Shown one piece after another: positions 26,642-36,885 of a stretch of DNA of 64,000 bases (position 1 is the first letter of the stretch; every line of letters begins with the position of its first letter). Under the pieces are notes generated by a model that was not told where the DNA came from, did no database searches, and saw only the letters and a list, made by a program, of their open reading frames with translations. The DNA is taken from the NCBI RefSeq assembly GCF_006494425.1, contig NZ_VHIV01000003.1, positions 1 through 64,000 of the forward strand, given 5' to 3'. The DNA comes from Bacillus dicomae. GTDB lineage: Bacteria > Bacillota > Bacilli > Bacillales > Bacillaceae_G. The position numbers were made by a program, and so were the translations under genes.

Positions 26642-26683
26642 AATATGAAAGCATAGAGGTACTCACCTTTATGCTTTCATATT
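26642..26683. terminator. Bidirectional terminator
   Basis: AATATGAAAGCATA pairs with TATGCTTTCATATT between two converging genes. Confidence 0.9.
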
Positions 26684-26684
26684 A

Positions 26685-27365
26685 TTATCCCGCAAACTGC
26701 ACAGCAGTATTTGCATGTATAAGAGCAGTATCAAAAACAGGTACAGTAAGGTCGTTTTGGGAAATAAGCAAAGGAATTTCCGTACAGCCTAGTAATATAC
26801 CTTCTGCACCGTTTTGAATTAATGAATTTGTAATTTGTAATAGTTTTTCTTTTGATGTTTCTGAAATAATTCCTTTGCTTAATTCATTTAAAATAACATG
26901 ATGAATAAAATCTCTCTCCTCTTTAATTGGGATGATTGTCTCAATGTTATAATTTGCTAAACGTGATTTATAGAAGTCTTGTTCCATTGTTTGTTTCGTA
27001 CCTAATAGTCCAATACGCTTTATATTATGTTCTACCATTTTCTTTGCACTTACATCACCAATGTGAAGGAGTGGAATGGATATTGCTTGCTCTACTTCTT
27101 CAGCAAATAGATGTACTGTATTGGAACACATTAATAAACATTCAGCCCCAGACTTTTCGACCTTTTTTGCAACGGTTACTAATTCGTTTTTCACTTCTTC
27201 ATATTGATGATTTTGTAATAAAGTAGTTACTTCACCGAAGTCCATGCTATATAAAACAAGCTTTGCATTTTGATCATATTGAGAGAGTGTAAGTGTATTT
27301 ATATGTTTATAGTATAACGATGTAGATTCCCAACTAAGCCCACCAATTAAACCGATTACTTTCAT
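26685..27365 (-). CDS. Aspartate/glutamate racemase family protein
   Basis: A 226-aa cofactor-independent racemase. It begins KVIGLIGGLSWESTSLYYK; the two catalytic cysteines are C80 in MCSNTVH and C194 in LLGCTEIPLL. The set matches the RacD/YgeA group (broad or aspartate racemases) rather than MurI. GGAGG precedes the start on the minus strand. It may make D-amino acids for cell wall or spores; substrate not determined. Confidence 0.9.
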   Translation of the reverse strand: MKVIGLIGGLSWESTSLYYKHINTLTLSQYDQNAKLVLYSMDFGEVTTLLQNHQYEEVKNELVTVAKKVEKSGAECLLMCSNTVHLFAEEVEQAISIPLLHIGDVSAKKMVEHNIKRIGLLGTKQTMEQDFYKSRLANYNIETIIPIKEERDFIHHVILNELSKGIISETSKEKLLQITNSLIQNGAEGILLGCTEIPLLISQNDLTVPVFDTALIHANTAVQFAG

Positions 27366-27520
27366 CGTATATTCCTCCCGTAACTATTTTGAGTTCATTA
27401 TTTCATAATTCCGATGAGAATACAATGATTTAAACGCGTCATTTAGCGAAAAATAAAAATAATTAGAAAAGTATTGTAATTTATGTTTCTTAGTGCCATA
27501 ATACGAATTACAAATTAATA

Positions 27521-27686
27521 CTTATCCAGAGAGGTGGAGGGAACGGCCCTATGAAACCTCAGCAACCCCTATGTACATTTATAGGAAGGTGCTAATTCCG
27601 CAGAGGACACGATGTGTTTTTTGGAAGATAAGAGGATTCTTGAACGTGAAAGAAAATGACCTCTTATGTAAGGGGTCATTTTTTGT
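27521..27686 (+). promoter_or_regulatory. SAM-I (S-box) riboswitch with terminator
   Basis: Classical S-box core: CTTATCCAGAGAGGTGGAGG (27521-27540), GGCCCTATGAAACCTCAGCA, the P3/P4 segment and AAGGTGCTAATTCC (27587-27600). P1 is CTTATC with GATAAG at 27627-27632. A terminator (AAATGACC/GGTCATTT, T6) ends near 27686. GATAAGAGG at 27627-27635 is complementary to CCTCTTATG in the terminator's 5' arm, giving the mutually exclusive antiterminator. High SAM should therefore stop transcription of the downstream ECF operon. Confidence 0.95.
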
Positions 27687-27751
27687 TGTATAGAAAGGGA
27701 GTGGCGATGCATAATTCATTTTTAAAATAAATATAGAGTAGTAAAAGTTGA

Positions 27752-28321
<570 letters not shown>

Positions 28322-28331
28322 GGATGTTAAC

Positions 28332-30032
28332 ATGCAACCAATTATTTCTTTTGAACAATTCAACTTTCAATATAAGCATGCAGCGCAGCCTACTGTAAAA
28401 GATATTACGCTTCATATATATCCTGGGGAAAAAGTATTAATTGCGGGACGAAGTGGTTCGGGGAAATCAACGTTAGCTCATTGTATCAATGGGCTAATCC
28501 CATTTTCTTATGAAGGAATTAGTACTGGTAATATTTTAATTGCGGGAAAAGACCCGAGGAAAGAGAGTATTTTTGAACAGAGTAAACAGGTAGGAACAAT
28601 TTTGCAAGATCAAGATGCTCAATTTATTGGCCTTACAGTAGAAGAGGATGTAGCTTTTAATTTAGAAAATGAATGTGTAAATCAAGACGATATGAAAAGG
28701 ATTGTATCTGACTCATTAAAAAAGGTAAAGATGCATACGTTTCATAAACAAAGTCCACATGAATTATCAGGAGGGCAAAAACAAACTGTTTCTTTAGCAG
28801 GTCTGTTAACGACAAATGCTGATATATTATTATTTGATGAACCGTTAGCAAATTTAGATCCAGAAAGTAGCTTACAAACGATAGAACTTATGAAAGATAT
28901 ACATAAGCAATTTAATAAAACAATTGTAATTATTGAACATCGGATAGAAGAAATGTTATACCTGGATTTAGATAAAATTGTATTAATGGATGAAGGTGAA
29001 ATTATTGCGATAGGCACACCAGAAGAGATTTTATCGTCAAATATATTACCATCAATCGGTTTAAGAGAACCTATGTACATAGAAGTATTAAAGAGATTAC
29101 ATTTTGATAGTAATAATGATGCAATATATCCACTTGAAAATCTTCAGAGGGAAAGTGTTAACAACGTAATAAAAGAGTGGATGGAGCAGCAAGTTTTTTG
29201 TAAAGATACTCCTACAAAAAAAGAATTAATAAAAGTAGAGAATTTGTCATTCTCATATCCTAATAAACCAAAAGTATTAGATAATGTAAATTTCTCAATA
29301 AATGAAGGTGAAATTGTAGCACTTTTGGGCCATAATGGAGCTGGAAAATCAACATTGGCTCATAGTCTTATAGGGATAAACAAAACAAAAAATGATAGGA
29401 TTTTAATTGAGGGAGTAAATATCAATTCTTGGTCTATTCGTAAACGTGGTGAGGTTATATCTTATGTGATGCAAAATCCAAATCATATGATTACACAACC
29501 TACTGTTATAGAAGAGGTGTCATTCACGTTAAAATTAAAAAAAATTGCAAAGGAAGAAATTAAGCTAAGAGTGGAAGAAGCATTAAAAATTTGTGGTTTG
29601 TATCCATTTCGAAATTGGCCAATTCAGGCATTAAGTTATGGACAAAAAAAGAGAGTAACGATTGCATCTGTACTAACAACAAATCCGAAACTTATCATTT
29701 TAGATGAACCAACAGCGGGACAAGATTATTATCATTATAAACAGTTTATGTCGTTTATTAGAAAATTAGCTACAAAGGGGATCTCTTTTATTTTTATCAC
29801 GCACGATATGAATCTCGCATTGGAATATGCAGACAGGGCGATAGTTCTACATGAAGGTGAAATTATTGCGAATAACACCCCGTCTATCGTATTAGGCCAT
29901 CGAGAAACATTACAAAGAGCGAACCTAAGGGAAAATTCTTTATTTAAACTCATTACATTTAGTGGAATTGCATATCCTGATAGGTTTATGGAACTATATT
30001 TTGATGTTATTAGGGGGGAGGAAGGTGTATAG
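28332..30032 (+). CDS. ECF transporter double ATPase (fused A and A' domains)
   Basis: A 566-aa fusion of two ABC ATPases. ATG 28332 is preferred (GTAGGGATG upstream) over the in-frame TTG at 28311. The first domain has GRSGSGKST (Walker A), LSGGQKQ (signature) and ILLFDEPLANLD; the second has GHNGAGKST, LSYGQKKR and IILDEPTAGQD. The signature of the second half is degenerate (LSYGQ). Such tandem ATPases pair with one T and one S protein. Overlaps the next gene by eight bases. Confidence 0.95.
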   Translation: MQPIISFEQFNFQYKHAAQPTVKDITLHIYPGEKVLIAGRSGSGKSTLAHCINGLIPFSYEGISTGNILIAGKDPRKESIFEQSKQVGTILQDQDAQFIGLTVEEDVAFNLENECVNQDDMKRIVSDSLKKVKMHTFHKQSPHELSGGQKQTVSLAGLLTTNADILLFDEPLANLDPESSLQTIELMKDIHKQFNKTIVIIEHRIEEMLYLDLDKIVLMDEGEIIAIGTPEEILSSNILPSIGLREPMYIEVLKRLHFDSNNDAIYPLENLQRESVNNVIKEWMEQQVFCKDTPTKKELIKVENLSFSYPNKPKVLDNVNFSINEGEIVALLGHNGAGKSTLAHSLIGINKTKNDRILIEGVNINSWSIRKRGEVISYVMQNPNHMITQPTVIEEVSFTLKLKKIAKEEIKLRVEEALKICGLYPFRNWPIQALSYGQKKRVTIASVLTTNPKLIILDEPTAGQDYYHYKQFMSFIRKLATKGISFIFITHDMNLALEYADRAIVLHEGEIIANNTPSIVLGHRETLQRANLRENSLFKLITFSGIAYPDRFMELYFDVIRGEEGV

Positions 30033-30825
30033 TACATATTTTCATCGCATGGATGGAGCAGTGAAATTGTTGTTATTTATTTTTTGTATGATACTTACTT
30101 TTTTGTTTTTTGATTTTCGCATACTGCTATTTGTATTTATGATTGGTTGTATTGGACTTTTAGTTGCTAAAATTCCATTTCGTAAAATTTTAATTGTTTT
30201 TAGTGTTATATTTACATTTAGTTTGTTAAATTCTGTCATGATTTTATTTATTACACCAACCCATGGATCTGAATTAACCGGATCATATACTTCGTTTTTA
30301 CATATCGGATATGCAACAATTACATATGAAACATTATTTTATGCAGCCACACTTTCGCTAAAATATTTTACGTTATTACCATTTACACTTATTTTTATTT
30401 ATACGACTCATCCAAGCGAATTTGTGAGTAGCTTAAGTAAATTTCGAATTCATTATAAGATTACTTATGCAATAAATATTGCATTACGTTATATACCTGA
30501 CATTCAGTCCGAATATAAAGTTATTAAACATGCCCAAGAGGCGAGAGGAGTAGCTTTTGAAAAAGGAGAAGCAAGTTTATGGATTCGTATGAAAAACCGT
30601 GTCTTAATTTTCTGGCCCTTAATTATTCATTCTCTAGAACGAATCGATACAGTTTCAAATGCAATGGATTTAAGAGGGTTTGGAAAGAAGGATAAACGTA
30701 CGTGGTTTTATATAAATAAAGCAAAAAACGGAGATTTCATTGCTTTATTTGTAGGTGTTTTTATTTTAATCGCCGCAGTATATTTAAAGTTAAATGTATT
30801 TCAAAACTTTTGGTATCCATTTTAA
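30025..30825 (+). CDS. ECF transporter transmembrane (T) component
   Basis: A 266-aa CbiQ/EcfT-family protein. GTG 30025 overlaps the ATPase stop and has GGGGGGAGG upstream. Four to five transmembrane helices are interrupted by the two coupling motifs AQEARG (~170) and DLRGFG (~213), which contact the ATPases. It completes the SAM-controlled transporter; a terminator follows at once. Confidence 0.9.
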   Translation: MYSTYFHRMDGAVKLLLFIFCMILTFLFFDFRILLFVFMIGCIGLLVAKIPFRKILIVFSVIFTFSLLNSVMILFITPTHGSELTGSYTSFLHIGYATITYETLFYAATLSLKYFTLLPFTLIFIYTTHPSEFVSSLSKFRIHYKITYAINIALRYIPDIQSEYKVIKHAQEARGVAFEKGEASLWIRMKNRVLIFWPLIIHSLERIDTVSNAMDLRGFGKKDKRTWFYINKAKNGDFIALFVGVFILIAAVYLKLNVFQNFWYPF

Positions 30826-30848
30826 AGCACTCTTAATGAGTGCTTTTA
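30824..30848 (+). terminator. Intrinsic terminator of the ECF operon
   Basis: AAAGCACTC/GAGTGCTTTT hairpin starting at the stop codon. Confidence 0.85.
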
Positions 30849-30959
30849 CTTATTTTTATGTAGACATGCTCAAAAAAGGGAGATTTACATAATGTATAAT
30901 ACGAACCAGTTAAAATGATCAACTACCTATTAGTTTTCAAACCAAAAGGAGGAGAAAAT

Positions 30960-31067
30960 ATGAGTTACGGTGGTTCTTGTGGTTTTGGTGGAGGTTTCGC
31001 TTTATTAGTTGTGTTATTTATTTTATTAATTATCGTTGGATGCAGCTGCTGGGGCGGAGGGTATTAA
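30960..31067 (+). CDS. YjcZ-family sporulation small protein, 35 aa
   Basis: AGGAGGAG precedes ATG. The peptide is a Gly/Ser/Cys-rich start ([13 protein letters not shown]), a single hydrophobic helix [14 protein letters not shown] and a CSCWGGGY end, the form of YjcZ/YhaL-like sporulation small membrane proteins. Probably made in the developing spore and membrane-embedded. Confidence 0.9.
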   Translation: MSYGGSCGFGGGFALLVVLFILLIIVGCSCWGGGY

Positions 31068-31130
31068 TTTCTAATTAGTCTCCACAAATGTAAACTAAAA
31101 AAACATAGAAGATACTTATGTATCGAAACA

Positions 31131-31164
31131 AATAAAAAAGGAGCATAATAGCTCCTTTTTTATT
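31131..31164. terminator. Bidirectional terminator
   Basis: AATAAAAAAGGAGC/GCTCCTTTTTTATT between the YjcZ-type gene and the converging kinase. Confidence 0.95.
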
Positions 31165-32428
31165 TGTTTTCATGTGAGTTCTTATTACATTTCGGAAATG
31201 TAATTGTCAAAGTGGTACCTTTATTGACAACGCTTCGGATGTTTAAATTACCTTGCATCGTTTCAATTATTTTAACAGCAACCATTGTACCTAAACCTGT
31301 ACCTTTCGTTTTTGTACTAAAATATGGTTCGCCAAATCGGTTTATTTGCTCTTGTGACATACCAATGCCACTATCCTCAATTCGTATAATAACTTTATTA
31401 TTACTAATAGAGGAGGAGATATTTAAAGTACCTCCATTAGGCATTGCTTCAATACCATTTTTTATTAAGTTTAAAAAACATTGTTGAAAGTGTTGTTTAT
31501 TACCAACTATTGTTGCAGTAGAGAAATCTTTTGTAATATGTATTGTATTCATATTACATAATGGTAAGATCATATTAATGACTCGATTTAACTCTTGTTC
31601 TATTGAAATATGATCTAATTTTTCTGAAGCAGGTTTGGCAAACGTTAAATAATCATCAATAATTTCTTGGGCGCGATGCAACTCTTCAAGTATATGTTCA
31701 ATATACTCATCTCTTGACTCTGGAGCTAAATTTGGTGTTTTTAAAAGTTGTGTAAATCCTTTTACGACAGTTAAAGGATTTCTTACTTCATGTGATATAC
31801 TAGCAGCAAGTTGGCTAACAATCTCCATTTTTTCCATTTTAATCAACTTAGATCGCATACACACTGCATCTTTTAAAACTTCATTAAAATAAACTACAAA
31901 CAACATTAAAATAGTTGGTAATATTATGAAATAAATAATGTACAAATTATTCACTTCAAAATTTGATAAAGTTAATACAATTACAGTTGTGAATATTCCA
32001 AGAAAAAATGTTAAAAACATTGCATAAGCTACTTTTATTTTTCTATTATACGTATTAAATTTTGCGGATGCGAATGCTGTAATGATAAACATTGTTCCAT
32101 AAACTAGTACTGTTAACAGACTAAATCCATAAAATGAAACTCTTGTAATTAATAAAATAGCAAACAATATGATACCGACAGGGAAGCCACCATAAAGCGT
32201 GCCTATTATAACTGGTATTTGTCTTAAATCATGAATGCAATTTTCATCCATATAGATAGGGTACCGCATACATAAAATAAGAGGGATACTCGTACAAAGT
32301 ATAATAAGTAGTTTTTTATATTTCTTCAAATGACGCCCGCTATCATATATGAAATAAAAAATAAATATACTACTTAAAATGTAAAGAAGATTATTTAATA
32401 CGTTTTGATTAATATAAACAAAGTCCAT
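31160..32428 (-). CDS. Membrane sensor histidine kinase with 5TM sensor, sporulation-kinase type
   Basis: A 422-aa protein. ATG 32428 (MDFVYINQN) is chosen since GAGG lies eight bases before it; an upstream in-frame ATG (32476) has no site. About six hydrophobic helices occupy residues 10-185 (5TMR/LytS-like, with GTLYGGFPVGIILFA). The H-box ISHEVRNPLTVVKGFTQL has phospho-acceptor H213, and the ATPase has N (KNGIEAMPNGG), G1 and G2 (GTGLG). No response regulator is adjacent. The H-box is nearly the same as in the PAS kinase at 20940, so both probably feed the same Spo0F-type relay; KinB-like. Confidence 0.9.
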   Translation of the reverse strand: MDFVYINQNVLNNLLYILSSIFIFYFIYDSGRHLKKYKKLLIILCTSIPLILCMRYPIYMDENCIHDLRQIPVIIGTLYGGFPVGIILFAILLITRVSFYGFSLLTVLVYGTMFIITAFASAKFNTYNRKIKVAYAMFLTFFLGIFTTVIVLTLSNFEVNNLYIIYFIILPTILMLFVVYFNEVLKDAVCMRSKLIKMEKMEIVSQLAASISHEVRNPLTVVKGFTQLLKTPNLAPESRDEYIEHILEELHRAQEIIDDYLTFAKPASEKLDHISIEQELNRVINMILPLCNMNTIHITKDFSTATIVGNKQHFQQCFLNLIKNGIEAMPNGGTLNISSSISNNKVIIRIEDSGIGMSQEQINRFGEPYFSTKTKGTGLGTMVAVKIIETMQGNLNIRSVVNKGTTLTITFPKCNKNSHENK

Positions 32429-32514
32429 AATATTTGCCTCATTATTTTGAATTTCCTTTTCATATATATTATACATGATTATAGTAAAAACTTTTTGCTT
32501 TTAATACTATAAGT

Positions 32515-33396
32515 TTATATCTTTTCAGCTTTTACCACGTTTAGCCACTCTTCATAAAATTCTTCAACTGATGCATATCGTACAGTTCGGTTTTCATTTA
32601 CAGCGCGATACGCTATTTCATATAAATCGCTACTCGCTTCCCATTTTGTAAAGGAGCGATCTTTTCCATCGCCTAAAAGTACAAAAGCCATTGCCCCCAT
32701 ATTAAATACATTTGTTCTCTCATCAATTATAGCGTTTAATTCAAATTCTTCAGGAGACATAAAACGCGAGGAACCCCATAATCTTCCCATTTTATTCACA
32801 AATGGTTTTTTTGAATATAAATCAATATCACAAATCTTTGTCTCATTTGTACGGAAATCATATAAAATACTACCGTCATAAAAATCTATCGCTACATAAT
32901 TTTTCTTTTCGATATATGTATGGAAAGAAAAAATAGAATTTAAGGATTGAATGCGTTCCATAACAGATAAGTGCTTAAATTTATAAAATGGAGAGTTTGG
33001 ATTTTTATATTTCTCAGGAGGAGGAAAATTCCAATGCGAATGAAGACATTCTCCATCAAACCAATCGAAAATTAATACATATCCAGATTGAACTGGAAAA
33101 TGATCAATTAGTCTTATGAGCGATTCATGCTTTAAATCTTCATAGATAGTAACTGAATTTTTTAGCCTTTCAATAGCATCATCCGTTGTTCCCTCATATG
33201 CAATTGTTTGTGCACCTGCATATTTAATGAATTTCTTATGACCGTCTCTTTCTACACCGAAAGATAGATTACCTGAATCTTGCTGATCATAAACCGCAAA
33301 TACGGTTCCTAATTTCGTAAGCCAATCAAAATTTTGATGTTCTTTTAATCGGAATGTTATTTGATTTAACTGAATTTCAACTGGTTTAGCTTCCAT
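32515..33396 (-). CDS. Atypical serine/threonine protein kinase-like protein
   Basis: A 293-aa protein. ATG 33396 (MEAKPVEIQ) has GCGAGG upstream; the longer in-frame start adds an unlikely hydrophobic stretch. The kinase fold is visible: candidate Lys near K58 (KKFIKYAG), a hinge-like LIFDWFDG, a catalytic loop AIDFYDGSIL with D171, a metal loop CDIDLYS (D190/D192) and an APE-like FMSPEEF. The HRD histidine/arginine and the loop Asn are replaced (AID, S), so activity is uncertain. No sensor or membrane part. Confidence 0.7.
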   Translation of the reverse strand: MEAKPVEIQLNQITFRLKEHQNFDWLTKLGTVFAVYDQQDSGNLSFGVERDGHKKFIKYAGAQTIAYEGTTDDAIERLKNSVTIYEDLKHESLIRLIDHFPVQSGYVLIFDWFDGECLHSHWNFPPPEKYKNPNSPFYKFKHLSVMERIQSLNSIFSFHTYIEKKNYVAIDFYDGSILYDFRTNETKICDIDLYSKKPFVNKMGRLWGSSRFMSPEEFELNAIIDERTNVFNMGAMAFVLLGDGKDRSFTKWEASSDLYEIAYRAVNENRTVRYASVEEFYEEWLNVVKAEKI

Positions 33397-33522
33397 AATA
33401 TACCTCGCATTTATTATAATTAAGTTGTATATTTCAGTATTCGACATATTTTGTAAAAATCCTATGCTAATTATATAAAATTTTATAAATATAATGATGA
33501 ACACTTATAGGAGGGTGAATAT

Positions 33523-34032
33523 ATGGAACGAAAAATCGTTATTAAACCATATGAAAGAAATTGGCATGAAGAGTATTTGATAGAAAAGAAGAAATTTATT
33601 TCGTTATTTGGAGGAGAATGTATTGCTATTGAGCATATAGGGAGCACTTCTGTACAAGGGCTAGGAGCGAAACCTTTAATTGATATGATGATTGGCGTAA
33701 CAGATTTACAAATTACCGAAAAGTGGATTGATGATCTATTAAAAATTGGATATGAGTATGTTCCAAAAAATTCACCTAATTGGTGTTTTTTTAGAAAGGG
33801 AAAATGGAGAGCGGGTACCCATCATTTGCACGTTTATATTTATAATAGTGATGAATGGAATAACAATCTTTTATTCCGAGATTTTCTAACAAAACATGAA
33901 TGGGCACGTAATGAATATAGAGAATTAAAAGAGAAACTCGCAGCCGCATATCCTTTTGATCGGGCTTCATATACAAATGCAAAAGCACCGTTTATTCAAA
34001 ATATAATAAAAGTAGCTAAAAGTGATCGCTAG
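33523..34032 (+). CDS. GrpB / UPF0157 family protein
   Basis: A 169-aa protein with the GrpB nucleotidyltransferase-like signature IEHIGSTSVQGLGAKPLIDMM, then HHLHVY and a C-terminal basic helix. Such proteins have a minimal NTase fold; CoaE fusions exist, but the function is not settled. TAGGAGGGTG precedes ATG. Confidence 0.9.
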   Translation: MERKIVIKPYERNWHEEYLIEKKKFISLFGGECIAIEHIGSTSVQGLGAKPLIDMMIGVTDLQITEKWIDDLLKIGYEYVPKNSPNWCFFRKGKWRAGTHHLHVYIYNSDEWNNNLLFRDFLTKHEWARNEYRELKEKLAAAYPFDRASYTNAKAPFIQNIIKVAKSDR

Positions 34033-34149
34033 AAAATTCAAGTGATCTTAAAATTCTCATTTTATTTTAATCTTTCTCTCATGTTCCTTTCTTTTTTATT
34101 TGATATTCTGCTTGTTACAGAAGATTTATAAGGAGGGGGCTTAAATAAA

Positions 34150-34680
34150 TTGGAGAAGCTACTAAGAAATAAGTATTTTCATTTGTATGTTAAAATGATA
34201 GGCATTACTATTATTTTTTGTAGTATCGCATTGTTATTTATTAATGTAATATACGGCAACGTATTAAATGTAAAATGGTTAAATAAAAAATTAGGTTCTC
34301 TCGGTGAATATGGGGCAATTTTTGCTGCATCGTTATGGTTTTTACGTCATGTATGGTTGTTTTCTAAAAAGAAAAATATAATTGGGTTTAATTTGATAAT
34401 GAATCTATATCTTTTCATTAAAAAATTCCACGTATTATTTGGATATGCTGTATTAGCTGTATCAATTACTCATGGTGTTTATTTTTTATTAAAAGGAAGT
34501 CGGCATATACTTATATTTTATAGTGGTATATTCTCTCTGATCATCTTAATCACACTAGGAATTATTGGGTTTTTCTTACAGAGATATAATAAAAAAACAA
34601 ACTGGATATTGTATAGAAAAGCACATCAAATCATTGCCATTATATTTGGAATAGGATTACTCATTCATTTAACTGTATAG
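34150..34680 (+). CDS. Putative heme-binding membrane protein (ferric-reductase/cyt b-like)
   Basis: A 176-aa protein with a TTG start after AAGGAGGGGG. Five to six transmembrane helices. Histidines placed in helix pairs (KKFHVLFGYAVLAVSITHG and RKAHQIIAIIFGIGLLIH, spaced ~13) are those expected for b-type heme ligation in ferric-reductase-like proteins. It is followed after nine bases by the response regulator, so the three genes probably form one operon and the protein may be the system's sensor partner or target. Confidence 0.65.
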   Translation: MEKLLRNKYFHLYVKMIGITIIFCSIALLFINVIYGNVLNVKWLNKKLGSLGEYGAIFAASLWFLRHVWLFSKKKNIIGFNLIMNLYLFIKKFHVLFGYAVLAVSITHGVYFLLKGSRHILIFYSGIFSLIILITLGIIGFFLQRYNKKTNWILYRKAHQIIAIIFGIGLLIHLTV

Positions 34681-34689
34681 GAGGAATTA

Positions 34690-35367
34690 TTGTTGCAACA
34701 CATATTAATTATTGAAGATGAAGAAAGTTTAGCTGATTTTTTAGAGTTAGAATTAAAGTATGAAGGATATAAAGTCGATATACAGTTTGATGGAAGAAAG
34801 GGTTTAGAAGTTGCGCTTGAAACAAATTATGACCTTATTTTACTGGATTTAATGCTACCAGGATTGAATGGACTAGAAGTGTGTCGTAGATTAAGGGCAA
34901 CTAAAAATACACCGATTATTATGTTGACTGCACGTGATAGTATTATGGACCGGGTGACAGGTTTAGATAGCGGAGCCGATGACTATCTTCCAAAACCATT
35001 TGCGATTGAAGAGCTGTTAGCACGTATGAGAGTTATATTTAGACGAGAAGAACATATAGAAAACAAACATGTTTCATCTCTTACGTTCAAAGATTTACAG
35101 CTCCAAATTGAATCTCGAACTATTACAAAAGGAAATGAAGAAATCGAACTTACAAATAAAGAATTTGAACTCTTGCTTATGTTTATGAAAAATATTAATA
35201 GAGTACTTACCCGTGATGTTTTATTAAATCAAGTATGGGGATATGATGCAATGGTTGAAACGAATATCGTTGATGTATACGTTCGTTATTTACGTAACAA
35301 GTTACATAGTGTGGATAAGGAGGAATATATCCAAACGGTCCGCGGTGCTGGATATATAATGAAATGA
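34690..35367 (+). CDS. OmpR-family response regulator
   Basis: A 225-aa protein with a TTG start (GAGGAAT upstream; an adjacent TTG at 34693 is equally possible). The receiver has acidic pair E9/D10, phospho-acceptor D53 (LLLDLMLPG), T80 and K102 (YLPKPF). The C-terminal winged helix ends in VDVYVRYLRNKL and the usual TVRGAGYIM. The kinase gene overlaps its stop, so they are a cognate pair. Confidence 0.95.
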   Translation: MLQHILIIEDEESLADFLELELKYEGYKVDIQFDGRKGLEVALETNYDLILLDLMLPGLNGLEVCRRLRATKNTPIIMLTARDSIMDRVTGLDSGADDYLPKPFAIEELLARMRVIFRREEHIENKHVSSLTFKDLQLQIESRTITKGNEEIELTNKEFELLLMFMKNINRVLTRDVLLNQVWGYDAMVETNIVDVYVRYLRNKLHSVDKEEYIQTVRGAGYIMK

Positions 35368-36782
35368 TTAAAAATATTGTGCATCGAATTCGAAATCTAC
35401 CTATAAAGTGGAAATTAACACTTTGGTCCACTACACTAGTATTTATTTTATTCATTTTATATAGCGCTTTGCAGTTTATTGTAATTAATAAGTGGACTAT
35501 AGATTATGAACAGAAACAAATAAATAGGCAAGTGACAGAAATAGCGGCATATTTCCAAGATAAAAGTGATACCCTTTCGAGTAACACGTTTCAAAACAGT
35601 AAAGATTTTTTAAATAATATGATTGATAAGCATCAAATGATTCGTATTATCGGCATGGACGGAAAACCAATTGTTGCTGTTTCGCGAGATTTTAACGAAA
35701 CATGGATACAGCCAAAACAAGTTACACAAGAGGAGTCATTTATAAAACGACATTTAGAAGATCGTATATTAGTTAAGCGTATACCAATTCAAACAAAAGA
35801 GTTCACTGGTACTATTGAACTTACGAAAAACTTAGAGACTTTTGATCATTTATTAAAAATTATTTTAGTGGTAATGGTTATTGCCGGAATATGTGGATTA
35901 ATTCTCAGTTTTTTAGGTGGTGTACTAATCACGAAAAAGCTATTATCAAGTGTTCAAAATATAACGGATACAATGAAGCGTATTAAGAAAAATGGGTTAA
36001 ATGAAAGGGTTCCAGTACGTGAAAATAATGATGAACTTGCAAAATTATCGTTTCTTTTTAACGAAATGATGGATGATGTAGAAACTTCTTTTACACAACA
36101 GAAACAATTTGTGGAAGACGCATCTCATGAACTGAGAACCCCATTAACAATTATTCAAGGACACTTATCAATGTTAAATCGTTGGGGGAAAAATGATGCA
36201 GCAGTTCTAGATAAATCGCTTCAATCTAGTTTAAAGGAAGTCGATCGTTTAAATAAGTTAGTTTTAGAATTGCTAGAACTATCAAGAGCTGAATCAGAAC
36301 AGATGCATCCAATCGCAGCTGAGCCAGTCCATGTAAATAGCATATTAAAACAAGTTACACAAAACTTTGCCGTACTTCAAACTGAATTTCAATTTGATAT
36401 GAGATTGGATGGAGACGCAGCATACGTCTCCATACCCTCATCTTACTTAGAACAAATTATTATTATCGTAATGGATAATGCAGTGAAATATACAAAAGAA
36501 GTTAATCAATATATTTGTATTGAATCTATTGTACAATCGGGGAAAGTTAACATTCGTATTATAGATCATGGAGCAGGGATACCCGAAGCTGATTTACCTT
36601 TTGTTCTTAACCGCTTTTATCGAGTGGATAAAGCAAGAAGTCGCAAACAAGGCGGAAACGGTTTAGGTTTGTCCATTGCAAAACGACTTGTAGAGAAATA
36701 CAGTGGAACTATTCAAATAGAGAGTAGGGAAGACGAAGGAACAACCGTTACGATTACACTGCCTACTGTGTCACTTTCATAA
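35364..36782 (+). CDS. Two-component sensor histidine kinase (HAMP type)
   Basis: A 472-aa protein whose ATG overlaps the regulator's TGA. Two transmembrane helices (~20-40 and ~170-190) flank an extracellular sensor of ~130 residues. A HAMP domain, the H-box ASHELRTPLTIIQGH (H255) and the ATPase (DNAVKYT, DHGAGIPE, GGNGLGLSIAKRL) follow. The arrangement matches envelope-stress or drug-sensing kinases of the OmpR class; the ligand is unknown. Confidence 0.95.
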   Translation: MIKNIVHRIRNLPIKWKLTLWSTTLVFILFILYSALQFIVINKWTIDYEQKQINRQVTEIAAYFQDKSDTLSSNTFQNSKDFLNNMIDKHQMIRIIGMDGKPIVAVSRDFNETWIQPKQVTQEESFIKRHLEDRILVKRIPIQTKEFTGTIELTKNLETFDHLLKIILVVMVIAGICGLILSFLGGVLITKKLLSSVQNITDTMKRIKKNGLNERVPVRENNDELAKLSFLFNEMMDDVETSFTQQKQFVEDASHELRTPLTIIQGHLSMLNRWGKNDAAVLDKSLQSSLKEVDRLNKLVLELLELSRAESEQMHPIAAEPVHVNSILKQVTQNFAVLQTEFQFDMRLDGDAAYVSIPSSYLEQIIIIVMDNAVKYTKEVNQYICIESIVQSGKVNIRIIDHGAGIPEADLPFVLNRFYRVDKARSRKQGGNGLGLSIAKRLVEKYSGTIQIESREDEGTTVTITLPTVSLS

Positions 36783-36790
36783 ATTGAAAA

Positions 36791-36821
36791 GAAGGGATGT
36801 TTTTACATTCCTTCTTTTTTA
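36791..36821 (+). terminator. Intrinsic terminator
   Basis: GAAGGGATGT/ACATTCCTTC followed by six T. Confidence 0.9.
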
Positions 36822-36885
36822 CGGTCAAATCATTTTGCTTATTTTGAATTTTCTAGTACATTAGAATTATTAAGGGGGAATAAAA

